From: Clostridiales bacterium UBA4653
GTDB taxonomy: Bacteria; Bacillota; Clostridia; Oscillospirales; CAG-272
Direction of reading: 5' to 3'
DNA length: 7,752 nt
NCBI GenBank assembly: GCA_002405565.1
Contig: DHMB01000059.1
Location: forward strand, 1-7,752
Made by a program: the position numbers and the translations under genes
Notes under the pieces: generated by a model
What the model saw: only the letters and a program-made list of their open reading frames with translations
Databases searched by the model: none
Told to the model about the DNA's origin: nothing
Part shown: positions 1 through 5,260 of the stretch, piece after piece
How the letters are laid out: each line of letters starts with the position of its first letter
Position numbering within the stretch: the first letter of the stretch is position 1

Positions 1-19
1 CTTTTCAAAGAAAAGTAGG

Positions 20-1012
20 TCAAAGGGAAAGCAGTTCCGCGATCTGGACGGCGTTTGTTGCGGCACCTTTGCGGAGCTGGTCGCCGCAGCAGAAGAACGC
101 GATGCCGTTTTCGCGCGTGAAATCCTCTCTCACCCTGCCGACGAGAACCGCATCTCTCCCGCTTGCGTAAAGCGGCATAGGATAGTCATCTCCGTCGCAA
201 AGGCGACAGCCGTCCGACGAAGAGAACGCCTTTTTTGCCTGCTCGACCGTGATTTTTTCCTCCGTAAAGACCGAAACGGAAACCGAGTGCGACCGCACGA
301 CGGGCACCCTCACGCAAGTGCAGGCGACGGAAAGGCTTGGCAGATGCAGAATTTTTCTGCCCTCGCTCTGCATTTTCAGTTCCTCGGTTGTGTAGCCCGC
401 AACCGACGGAGAACCGATGAACGGTATCAGATTTTCCGCAATCCTGTGCGTAAAGACGCGGCAGAACGTCGGCTCGCCCCTCGCAAGCGAAGCCTGCTGC
501 TCCGAAAGCTCGCGAATACCGCCCTCGCCGGCGCCGCTCACCGCCTGATAAGTTGACGCAATCATCGCCTTTATCGGCGAGAGACGACAGATGGCGTTTG
601 CGGCGACGAGAGTTATTATAGTCGAGCAGTTCGGGTTTGAAATTATGCCGCTGTGAGAGAAGGCGTCGGTCGGATTTATTTCCGGAATGACGAGCGGAAC
701 GCGTTCATCCGAGCGGAACGCACTCGAATTATCAATAAACACAGCCCCTGACGAGATTATTTTCGGGGCAAATTTTTTTGCAAGGTCGGAGGAGACTGCG
801 CCGAGGACGAAATCAAGCCCGGAAAAATCGGCGCCGTCCGCATTTTCCAAGGTCACTTCATTGCCCATAAAAGTCATTATTTTGCCTGCGCTGCGCTCCG
901 AGGCAAAAAGCCGTATATTGCCGACGGGAAAGCCCCGCTCGGAAAGAATTTTCATCATCTCTCTGCCGACAGCGCCCGTCGCGCCGAGAATACCTATGCT
1001 GTATGTTTTCAT
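20..1012 (-). CDS. asd: Aspartate-semialdehyde dehydrogenase
   Basis: This cytoplasmic enzyme reduces L-aspartyl-4-phosphate to L-aspartate-4-semialdehyde with NADPH. This is the branch-point step to lysine/diaminopimelate, threonine and methionine. At 330 aa it has the usual family length. Visible motifs, in order: the Rossmann nucleotide loop GATGAVG (residues 10-16); DNSSAFR (94-100), whose Arg binds phosphate; NPNCSTI (126-132) with catalytic Cys129; TYQAVSGAG (154-162); the substrate-binding TEELKM (209-214); and RVPVVRSH (235-242) with Arg235 and the acid/base His242. The C-terminal GDQLRKGAATNAVQIAE (310-326) is also typical. The ATG start follows an AAAGG ribosome binding site six bases upstream. 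It is transcribed divergently from the GH13 gene. Only 19 bases follow its stop inside the window, so any dap partner genes cannot be seen. No catalytic residue is missing. Confidence 0.96.
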   Translation of the reverse strand: MKTYSIGILGATGAVGREMMKILSERGFPVGNIRLFASERSAGKIMTFMGNEVTLENADGADFSGLDFVLGAVSSDLAKKFAPKIISSGAVFIDNSSAFRSDERVPLVIPEINPTDAFSHSGIISNPNCSTIITLVAANAICRLSPIKAMIASTYQAVSGAGEGGIRELSEQQASLARGEPTFCRVFTHRIAENLIPFIGSPSVAGYTTEELKMQSEGRKILHLPSLSVACTCVRVPVVRSHSVSVSVFTEEKITVEQAKKAFSSSDGCRLCDGDDYPMPLYASGRDAVLVGRVREDFTRENGIAFFCCGDQLRKGAATNAVQIAELLSL

Positions 1013-1044
1013 AAATTACCTTTCACGAACTGTTGTTTGATGAC

Positions 1045-1050
1045 ATTATA
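1045..1050 (-). promoter_or_regulatory. Probable -10 box for asd
   Basis: On the minus strand this reads TATAAT, a perfect sigma-A -10 hexamer, 32 bases upstream of the asd start codon. No convincing -35 hexamer lies 16-18 bases further upstream; the best windows there are GC-rich. The promoter may therefore depend on an activator or be weak. Confidence 0.5.
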
Positions 1051-1092
1051 TGCGAAGGGCAAAGCTGCGGCGACGAAACCGAAAAAAATAAT

Positions 1093-1114
1093 GCCGCATA
1101 TGTTGACTTGCGGC
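1093..1114. repeat. Inverted repeat around the GH13 -35 box (possible operator)
   Basis: GCCGCA (1093-1098) and its exact reverse complement TGCGGC (1109-1114) are separated by 10 bases, and these contain the -35 hexamer TTGACT. A further TGCGGC copy lies at 1066-1071. The position would suit a repressor that blocks RNA polymerase, for example a sugar-responsive one, but no regulator gene is visible. Six-base arms are short, so chance is possible. Confidence 0.35.
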
Positions 1115-1131
1115 TCTCCGTATGTCATAAT
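1103..1131 (+). promoter_or_regulatory. Sigma-A promoter of the GH13 gene
   Basis: A -35 box TTGACT (1103-1108) is separated by exactly 17 bases from a -10 box CATAAT (1126-1131). An extended -10 TG lies at 1123-1124. Each hexamer matches the consensus at five of six positions. Transcription would start near 1138, giving a leader of about 20 bases before the ATG at 1158. The short leader leaves no room for a riboswitch. A GCCGCA/TGCGGC inverted repeat brackets the -35 box. Confidence 0.8.
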
Positions 1132-1157
1132 AAAATAAAAAAGCTACGGAGGCACAT

Positions 1158-2669
1158 ATGGCACATTGGCTTGACTCGGCAATTTTTTATGAGATATATC
1201 CGCAGTCCTTCCGGGACTCAAATGCGGACGGTATCGGCGATATACCCGGCATAATCGAAAAGCTTGATTACGTCAAGGACTTGGGTTGCAATGCTGTCTG
1301 GCTCAACCCCTGTTTTGAATCGCCCTTCGGTGACGCAGGTTATGATATTTCGGATTTTTATTCCGTCGCGCCGAGATACGGAACGAACGCAGACCTGAAA
1401 CGCCTCTTTGACGAGGCACACAAAAAGGGCATAAGAATTCTGCTTGACCTCGTTGCGGGACACACCTCCTCCGAACATCCGTGGTTCAAAGAATCGATGA
1501 AGGCGCAGAGAAACGAATATACAGACCGCTACGTCTGGACGAACAACATCTGGGTTAAGCCCGGAATGAACTGCATCCTCGGCATTTCGGAGAGGAACGG
1601 CGTATGCGCCGTCAACTTCTTCTCTCATCAGCCCGCCCTCAATTACGGTTTCTATAAGCCCGATAAGCCCTGGCAGCAGAGTATGGACGACGAAGGCCCG
1701 AAGGCGACGCTTGCCGAGCTTATGAAGATTATGAGCTTCTGGCTTGATATGGGCTGCGACGGATTCAGAGTCGATATGGCGAGCTCGCTTATAAAAAACG
1801 ATGAGGACAGCAAGGGGAATATGGCGCTATGGGGAAAGGTTCGCGCGTTTCTGGACGAAAAATATCCGGAGGCTGTGCTCATTTCCGAATGGAGCGAGCC
1901 GGATAAATCCATAATCGGCGGGTTCCATATGGACTTTTCTCCGGAGCTTTTCCGCAAGGAGAAACCGTATTTTTCATCGGAATGTGAAAGCGATTTTTCG
2001 CTTCTTGCGGAAAAATATATCCGTTACTATGAAAAAACGAAAGACAAGGGCTATATAAGCATATATTCCGGCAATCACGATTCCAAGCGTCTTGCCCTGA
2101 CGCACGACGAAACGGCAATAAAGTTGGTGTTTACGTTCATCCTTTCAATGCCCGGCGTGCCGTTTATCTATTACGGCGACGAAATCGGAATGAGATTTGT
2201 TGAAAATCTTGTTTCGGTTGAAGGTGGCTACGGAAGAACAGGCTCCCGCTCGCCCATGCAATGGGATGGGACGATAAATGCGGGCTTCGGACTTTCGTCT
2301 CCCGAAAAGCTCTATATTCCGATAGACCCCGATGAAAACCGCCCGACTGTCGAAAAGAGCATAGCGGACGAAAACTCGATTTATCACGAGGTCAAACGCC
2401 TGATAAAGCTGCGCAATGCTCATCCTGCGCTCTCAAACAAGGGCGAGGTCAGATTTGTATATGTCGAAAAGGACTCATACCCCATTGCATATATAAGAGA
2501 GGGCGAGGGGGAGAGAGTGCTTGTTGTCATAAATCCCTCGGCAAAGGGCGCATCGTTTGCCTGCGACCTCGCTCCGAAGAAGGAGATTTTCCGCTTCGGC
2601 GGGGAGACAGTCATCTCCGGCGGCAGGTGCGAAATACCGCCGCGCTCGGCTGTAATGCTTGAAATATAA
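1158..2669 (+). CDS. GH13 alpha-amylase-family glycosidase (cytoplasmic)
   Basis: This is a glycoside hydrolase family 13 enzyme of 503 aa acting on alpha-glucosidic bonds. It is probably an alpha-glucosidase, oligo-1,6-glucosidase or trehalose-synthase-like enzyme; the exact substrate cannot be read from the sequence. The TIM barrel shows DSNADGIGDIPGI (20-32, metal-site-like loop), region I DLVAGHTSSEHPWF (97-110), region V QPALN (158-162), region II GFRVDMA (202-208) with nucleophile Asp206, region III LISEW (241-245) with acid/base Glu244, and region IV GNHDS (305-309) with the transition-state Asp308. FIYYGDEIGM (336-345) and SRSPMQWD (363-370) follow, then a C-terminal beta domain from about residue 425. 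There is no signal peptide, so it should act in the cytoplasm on imported or stored sugars. In region I the usual Asn before His is Gly101. The ATG has a GGAGG site (1148-1152) five bases upstream. It forms a monocistronic unit with its own promoter and terminator. Confidence 0.93.
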   Translation: MAHWLDSAIFYEIYPQSFRDSNADGIGDIPGIIEKLDYVKDLGCNAVWLNPCFESPFGDAGYDISDFYSVAPRYGTNADLKRLFDEAHKKGIRILLDLVAGHTSSEHPWFKESMKAQRNEYTDRYVWTNNIWVKPGMNCILGISERNGVCAVNFFSHQPALNYGFYKPDKPWQQSMDDEGPKATLAELMKIMSFWLDMGCDGFRVDMASSLIKNDEDSKGNMALWGKVRAFLDEKYPEAVLISEWSEPDKSIIGGFHMDFSPELFRKEKPYFSSECESDFSLLAEKYIRYYEKTKDKGYISIYSGNHDSKRLALTHDETAIKLVFTFILSMPGVPFIYYGDEIGMRFVENLVSVEGGYGRTGSRSPMQWDGTINAGFGLSSPEKLYIPIDPDENRPTVEKSIADENSIYHEVKRLIKLRNAHPALSNKGEVRFVYVEKDSYPIAYIREGEGERVLVVINPSAKGASFACDLAPKKEIFRFGGETVISGGRCEIPPRSAVMLEI

Positions 2670-2675
2670 AAAATC

Positions 2676-2712
2676 GACCGATACCGGAAAGGGTATCGGT
2701 CTTTTTCTTTTT
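2676..2712 (+). terminator. Intrinsic terminator of the GH13 gene
   Basis: A perfect 10-bp stem (GACCGATACC at 2676-2685 with GGTATCGGTC at 2692-2701) with a 6-base loop is followed by TTTTTCTTTTT. It begins seven bases after the GH13 stop codon. A run of six A residues precedes the stem, so some activity on the other strand is possible, though no minus-strand gene ends here. Confidence 0.93.
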
Positions 2713-2785
2713 ACGGGCATGCGTTACAAAAAGTTGATATATACGCCGTACCGCGGAAAAATTATCAGAATATTCCGCAAAGATA

Positions 2786-2814
2786 TGGACAAATCCTGTC
2801 GGATGTGATAGAAT
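2786..2814 (+). promoter_or_regulatory. Sigma-A promoter of the leucine-rich-repeat gene
   Basis: TGGACA (2786-2791) and TAGAAT (2809-2814) are 17 bases apart. Each matches the consensus at five of six positions, and an extended TG lies at 2806-2807. A perfect TATAAT directly follows at 2815-2820, but it has no -35 at the right distance and may give a second start. Transcription would begin around 2821-2827. Confidence 0.7.
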
Positions 2815-2847
2815 TATAATACGCGAAAATTCAAAATCAAACTTCAC

Positions 2848-2853
2848 AGGAGG
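2848..2853 (+). promoter_or_regulatory. Ribosome binding site with ambiguous start choice
   Basis: AGGAGG is a full-strength site. It sits only 3 bases before the first ATG (2857) and 12 bases before the second in-frame ATG (2866). Neither spacing is the usual 5-9, so the protein may begin with MVNMKN or with MKNFLA. The second reading gives a more typical Lys-rich N-terminus ahead of the membrane helix. Confidence 0.6.
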
Positions 2854-2856
2854 ATA

Positions 2857-3390
2857 ATGGTCAACATGAAAAACTTTTTGGCGTTTATAGGGGCACTCGT
2901 GCTCATCGTGGCGCTTGTGCTCGGGGGAATCTATCTTTACAAAACTTACATAAGCGGGGACGCAGGCGAATTTGAAATCGAATATGCCTACGAAACGACG
3001 ACAGGCACATCAGCCGATACCATCAAATACTTCTTTGTCAAGGGCTATAAGGGCAAGTCGCCGGAAAACGTTGTCATACCCGAAACCGCGGATGATAACG
3101 GAACCGTCCGCAAGGTTTACGGTATCAAGGCAAAGGCTTTTGAAGGCAACAAGGACATGAAAACGGTTGAAATTCCCGGTAGCGTCTGCTATTTCGGCGC
3201 TGGTATTTTCAGCGGATGCGAAAACCTCACGACGATTACCATAAAGTCGGATGAGAGTGTTCTTGTGTCGGGCTTTGACCTTGTTTTCGACGGGCTTGAC
3301 CTCTCAAAGGTGACGTTCATCGTTGAAAACGAAGCGGTCAAATCCATACTCAGCGACGCATATCCTTCCGCAAATGTTCAGGTGAAATAA
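2857..3390 (+). CDS. Membrane-anchored leucine-rich-repeat (BspA-like) protein
   Basis: This is a small envelope protein of 177 aa. Residues 7-27 form one strongly hydrophobic helix and no lipobox Cys follows, so the rest should stay tethered outside the membrane. Residues 87-129 carry a BspA/LRR_5-type repeat. GIKAKAFEGNKDMKTVEIP is followed by a second unit with SV, FGAGIFSGCENLTTITI, matching the pattern of an AF-G-N/C core, a spaced IP-SV turn and a closing beta strand. Only about two repeat units are present, far fewer than in large BspA surface proteins. Such repeats usually serve protein or surface contact rather than catalysis, so no specific role is assigned. It has its own promoter. 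The next gene starts 85 bases after its stop with no strong terminator between, so the two may be cotranscribed. Confidence 0.82.
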   Translation: MVNMKNFLAFIGALVLIVALVLGGIYLYKTYISGDAGEFEIEYAYETTTGTSADTIKYFFVKGYKGKSPENVVIPETADDNGTVRKVYGIKAKAFEGNKDMKTVEIPGSVCYFGAGIFSGCENLTTITIKSDESVLVSGFDLVFDGLDLSKVTFIVENEAVKSILSDAYPSANVQVK

Positions 3391-3428
3391 AAACGTTATT
3401 TGTCGCAAACGAAAAGCGTTCGTCGTGG

Positions 3429-3451
3429 TTCGACTTTTTGAACAAGTCGGA
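3429..3451 (+). other. Weak hairpin between the LRR gene and the small membrane protein
   Basis: The core CGACTT (3431-3436) pairs with AAGTCG (3444-3449) across a 7-base loop. A G-U and a U-A pair outside it extend the stem to eight pairs. Only a short CAATTTT follows, so it is a poor terminator. It may attenuate read-through or protect the upstream message. Confidence 0.3.
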
Positions 3452-3463
3452 CAATTTTGAAAT

Positions 3464-3470
3464 GGGGTGA
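3464..3470 (+). promoter_or_regulatory. Ribosome binding site that selects a TTG start
   Basis: GGGGTGA closely matches the anti-Shine-Dalgarno complement GGAGGTGA and ends five bases before TTG at 3476. The competing in-frame GTG at 3467 lies inside this site and has no site of its own upstream, so the TTG is the better start. Confidence 0.75.
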
Positions 3471-3475
3471 TATAT

Positions 3476-3691
3476 TTGGGAGGCAAAATTTTTTCGGTAA
3501 TCGGAATTTTGGGTATTATAGCAACGCTTATTATTTCCGTGACCGAATTTTCATCATCAGACTATGCGTTGCGCGCAGTATTTGTTGTTGTGGGCATATT
3601 GTTGAGCATAGTAATTGTGGCTCTGGGTGTGCTTATCGACTTGATTGAAAAACATTTGAACAAAGGAAAAGGTGAAAAAGATAAAGAATGA
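3476..3691 (+). CDS. Small two-helix membrane protein, function unknown
   Basis: I do not recognise this 71-aa protein. It has two hydrophobic helices (about residues 5-22 and 32-54) joined by a short polar loop, TEFSSSDYA. A highly charged tail, EKHLNKGKGEKDKE, occupies residues 58-71. By the positive-inside rule the tail is cytoplasmic, which would put both termini inside and the short loop outside. The start is set at TTG 3476 by the GGGGTGA site; a reading from GTG 3467 would add three residues. It lies 85 bases downstream of the LRR gene in the same orientation, and no promoter of good quality was found between them. Its codons are A+T-richer than those of the large genes around it. Its end overlaps a possible second small ORF. 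Confidence 0.65.
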   Translation: MGGKIFSVIGILGIIATLIISVTEFSSSDYALRAVFVVVGILLSIVIVALGVLIDLIEKHLNKGKGEKDKE

Positions 3692-3803
3692 AATTCATGC
3701 TTTGTATCAATACCAAGGAATTGTGCGTATTGACTCCGGTAATCAATATCCCATAAGCTCCGGATATACAAAAATACCCATTGGATTTTCGTACAGCGAC
3801 TGA
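3672..3803 (+). CDS. Possible 43-aa ORF overlapping the small membrane protein
   Basis: A GTG-started frame begins 20 bases inside the end of the preceding gene, with AAAGGA (3662-3667) four bases upstream as a usable ribosome binding site. It ends at TGA 3801-3803, just before the large terminator hairpin. The product begins MKKIKNEIHALYQYQGIVRI and continues with a Tyr/Ser/Gly-rich, unstructured-looking tail, with no membrane segment or known motif. The overlap suggests translational coupling. Against it, the same stretch reads open for tens of codons on the opposite strand too, and nothing resembles a known family. It may be a real small protein, a degraded gene remnant or 3' untranslated sequence. 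Confidence 0.3.
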   Translation: MKKIKNEIHALYQYQGIVRIDSGNQYPISSGYTKIPIGFSYSD

Positions 3804-3816
3804 CAAATTACAGCGC

Positions 3817-3870
3817 GGGGCTGTCTCAAGCAGATATCAGAAATCTGTTTGAGACAGCCCCACTTTTTTT
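3817..3870 (+). terminator. Strong intrinsic terminator with a 19-bp stem
   Basis: GGGGCTGTCTCA plus AGCAGAT (3817-3835) pairs with ATCTGTT plus TGAGACAGCCCC (3843-3861). There is a single G-U wobble and a 7-base loop. It is followed by AC and seven T residues (3864-3870). The T run is on the plus side only, so it ends the plus-strand unit of small genes; the minus side lacks a T run. The stem is unusually long and near-perfect for a terminator. Confidence 0.9.
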
Positions 3871-3898
3871 GCGGAATTGTTTTGGCAGCCTTCCGCAA
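3869..3898. other. Dyad at the 3' end of the MFS gene
   Basis: TTGCGGAA (3869-3876) and TTCCGCAA (3891-3898) form an 8-bp inverted repeat with a 14-base loop, directly after the MFS stop codon on the minus strand. On that strand it is followed by A residues rather than T residues, so it does not qualify as a standard intrinsic terminator. Together with the 19-bp hairpin beyond it, it could stabilise or end the MFS message. Confidence 0.4.
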
Positions 3899-3902
3899 GC
3901 GC

Positions 3903-5093
3903 TCATTTATTTTTCTTTTTTTCGCCCTTTCCGAGGACAAGAATACCGCAGAGAAGGAGCACGGGGAAAACGATTGCCGCCAGAATTCCGGCTTTCAGAT
4001 TGCCGCCGGCACTGCTTGAAACAAGTCCGGCAAGGGTCGGCCCGCCGCTGCAACCGAGGTCACCCGCGAGGGCGAGCAGGGCAAACATTGCCGTTCCGCC
4101 GCCGCGTATCGCCGCGGACGCTTTGCTGAACGTCCCCGACCACATAATTCCGACGGAAAAGCCGCATATTGCACAGCCGATAAGGTTTATCGCGGGCACC
4201 GGCACAAACACTATGCACGCATATGACGCTATGCACAGAGCACAGCTGAAAATCATATATCCGTCAAGATTGATTCTGTCTCCGAATTTGCCGTATATAA
4301 GGCGGGAAAGACCCATAAGCGCGGCGAACGCCATGGGGCCGGCAAGGTCGCCTATCGCCTTGCTGACTCCGAGTCCCGTTTCCGCAAAGGTCGAAGCCCA
4401 TTGACTGACCGCCTGCTCGCTTGCGCCGGAGCAGACCATCATAATCATGAATACCCAGAAGACTTTCTTGCCGAAAAGCTCGCGGAGCGAGAGCTTTTTC
4501 TCGCCTTCACTCTCAAGCGGGTATATCGGCGCGCGGGCGAACATGAAAATGTTGAAAATCGGGACGAGCGCCCAGAAAAGCGCGAGAAGCTTCCAGTTTT
4601 CCGTCCCGAATGACGCAAAAAACACCGTCGATATCAGAACCACGCCGACGTGTCCCCAGCAATAGAACGAATGAAGCAGGCTCATCATTTTTTCTTTGTT
4701 TTCCGTCGGGCAAGCCTCGACTATCGGGCTGACAAGCACTTCAAGCAGTCCTCCGCCGACGGCATAAATGCAGACGGAAAGCAGAATTCCGACAAAGGCG
4801 TCCGGCATAATTTCGGGGAGCACCGTCAGAAGGATGAGACCGGTCGCCGCCGCAACGTGCGCTATGATGACCGACGCGCGGTAACCGATTTTGTCAATAA
4901 ACCATGCGGAAAGCATGTCAACTATGAGCTGAATGACAAAGTTGATTGTTATAAGCAGGGTTATTTTTGAAAGCGGAATTCCGTATGTTTTCTGAAACGT
5001 GACAAACAGAAGCGGAACGAAATTGTTTACTATCGCCTGAACGATATACCCGATAAAGCAAGCGTAAATCGTTCTTTTATAATTTTTGCTCAT
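3903..5093 (-). CDS. Major facilitator superfamily transporter, 12 helices
   Basis: This is a secondary transporter of the inner membrane, 396 aa, with about twelve hydrophobic helices and a central charged cytoplasmic loop (about 190-210). The loop between helices 2 and 3 holds the MFS motif-A core DKIGYRA (67-73). Its counterpart in the second half is GKFGDRI (268-274). LLEVLVSP (116-123) and LLHSFYCWG (139-147) in helices 4-5 resemble the sugar-type FHS/FucP branch, but that is a weak clue and substrate and direction are unknown. The ATG at 5091-5093 is chosen because AGAGGA lies seven bases upstream and the helical core begins at once. A longer open frame to 5381 exists, but its added 96 residues are low-complexity, lie across the promoters and antisense to the next gene, and are rejected. 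It is monocistronic and divergent from the barrel-protein operon. Confidence 0.9.
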   Translation of the reverse strand: MSKNYKRTIYACFIGYIVQAIVNNFVPLLFVTFQKTYGIPLSKITLLITINFVIQLIVDMLSAWFIDKIGYRASVIIAHVAAATGLILLTVLPEIMPDAFVGILLSVCIYAVGGGLLEVLVSPIVEACPTENKEKMMSLLHSFYCWGHVGVVLISTVFFASFGTENWKLLALFWALVPIFNIFMFARAPIYPLESEGEKKLSLRELFGKKVFWVFMIMMVCSGASEQAVSQWASTFAETGLGVSKAIGDLAGPMAFAALMGLSRLIYGKFGDRINLDGYMIFSCALCIASYACIVFVPVPAINLIGCAICGFSVGIMWSGTFSKASAAIRGGGTAMFALLALAGDLGCSGGPTLAGLVSSSAGGNLKAGILAAIVFPVLLLCGILVLGKGEKKKNK

Positions 5094-5129
5094 TTGTTTT
5101 TCCTCTCGGGAATAAAAAGTACTTACGCA

Positions 5130-5158
5130 ATTATGCCTTACGGACTGCGAAAAGTCAA
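5130..5158 (-). promoter_or_regulatory. Sigma-A promoter of the MFS gene
   Basis: Read on the minus strand, TTGACT (5158-5153) and CATAAT (5135-5130) are separated by exactly 17 bases. Transcription would start near 5123, about 30 bases before the ATG. Both hexamers and the spacing are identical to those of the GH13 promoter at 1103-1131. The small palindrome AAGTACTT (5117-5124) falls at the expected start site. Confidence 0.82.
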
Positions 5159-5173
5159 TAGAAAAGGAGAAAA

Positions 5174-5218
5174 AATCCGCGGCAAAAGATGTCGTGTGCT
5201 TGAAAAAGCCCGCGGATT
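5174..5218. repeat. Paired CCGCGG sites between divergent promoters (possible operator)
   Basis: AATCCGCGG (5174-5182) and CCGCGGATT (5210-5218) are exact 9-base inverted copies, each holding the palindrome CCGCGG. The two palindromes are 33 bases apart, about three helical turns, so they lie on the same DNA face. They flank the -35 box of the plus-strand operon, and the right copy lies in its spacer. The left copy is 15 bases upstream of the MFS -35 box. A regulator bound here could affect both genes. Confidence 0.45.
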
Positions 5219-5228
5219 GTAGTATAAT
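5200..5228 (+). promoter_or_regulatory. Strong sigma-A promoter of the barrel/DUF4430/ECF operon
   Basis: TTGAAA (5200-5205) and a perfect TATAAT (5223-5228) are 17 bases apart. Transcription should start near 5235, leaving a leader of only about 26 bases before the ATG at 5261. That is too short for a cobalamin or other riboswitch. Confidence 0.85.
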
Positions 5229-5260
5229 CATAGCATTAAAGACGGGAAGGAGCGCGGAAA

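Noticed and set aside
687..1040. Plus-strand ORF of 117 codons
   Set aside because: It lies almost wholly antisense to asd, whose motifs are complete. The composition is that of a shadow frame.
1013..1157. Possible lysine riboswitch upstream of asd
   Set aside because: Only about 25 bases lie between the likely transcription start and the asd ATG, and no riboswitch-like helices were seen.
2857..2950. Lipoprotein signal in the LRR protein
   Set aside because: No Cys follows the hydrophobic helix, so it is read as an uncleaved membrane anchor.
3688..3756. 22-codon ORF with an ATGA overlap to the small membrane protein
   Set aside because: It has no ribosome binding site at proper distance and is too short to support. 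The GTG frame at 3672 is the better candidate.
3730..3757. TTGACT with CATAAG 16 bases downstream on the plus strand, a possible promoter for a short RNA ending at the 3817-3870 terminator
   Set aside because: The -10 match is weak and the resulting RNA would be little more than the terminator hairpin. No further structure supports it.
3877..4404. Plus-strand ORF of 175 codons and its neighbour at 3869-4129
   Set aside because: Both are antisense to the MFS gene, rich in Pro, Arg and Ala, and have no recognisable motif or ribosome binding site.
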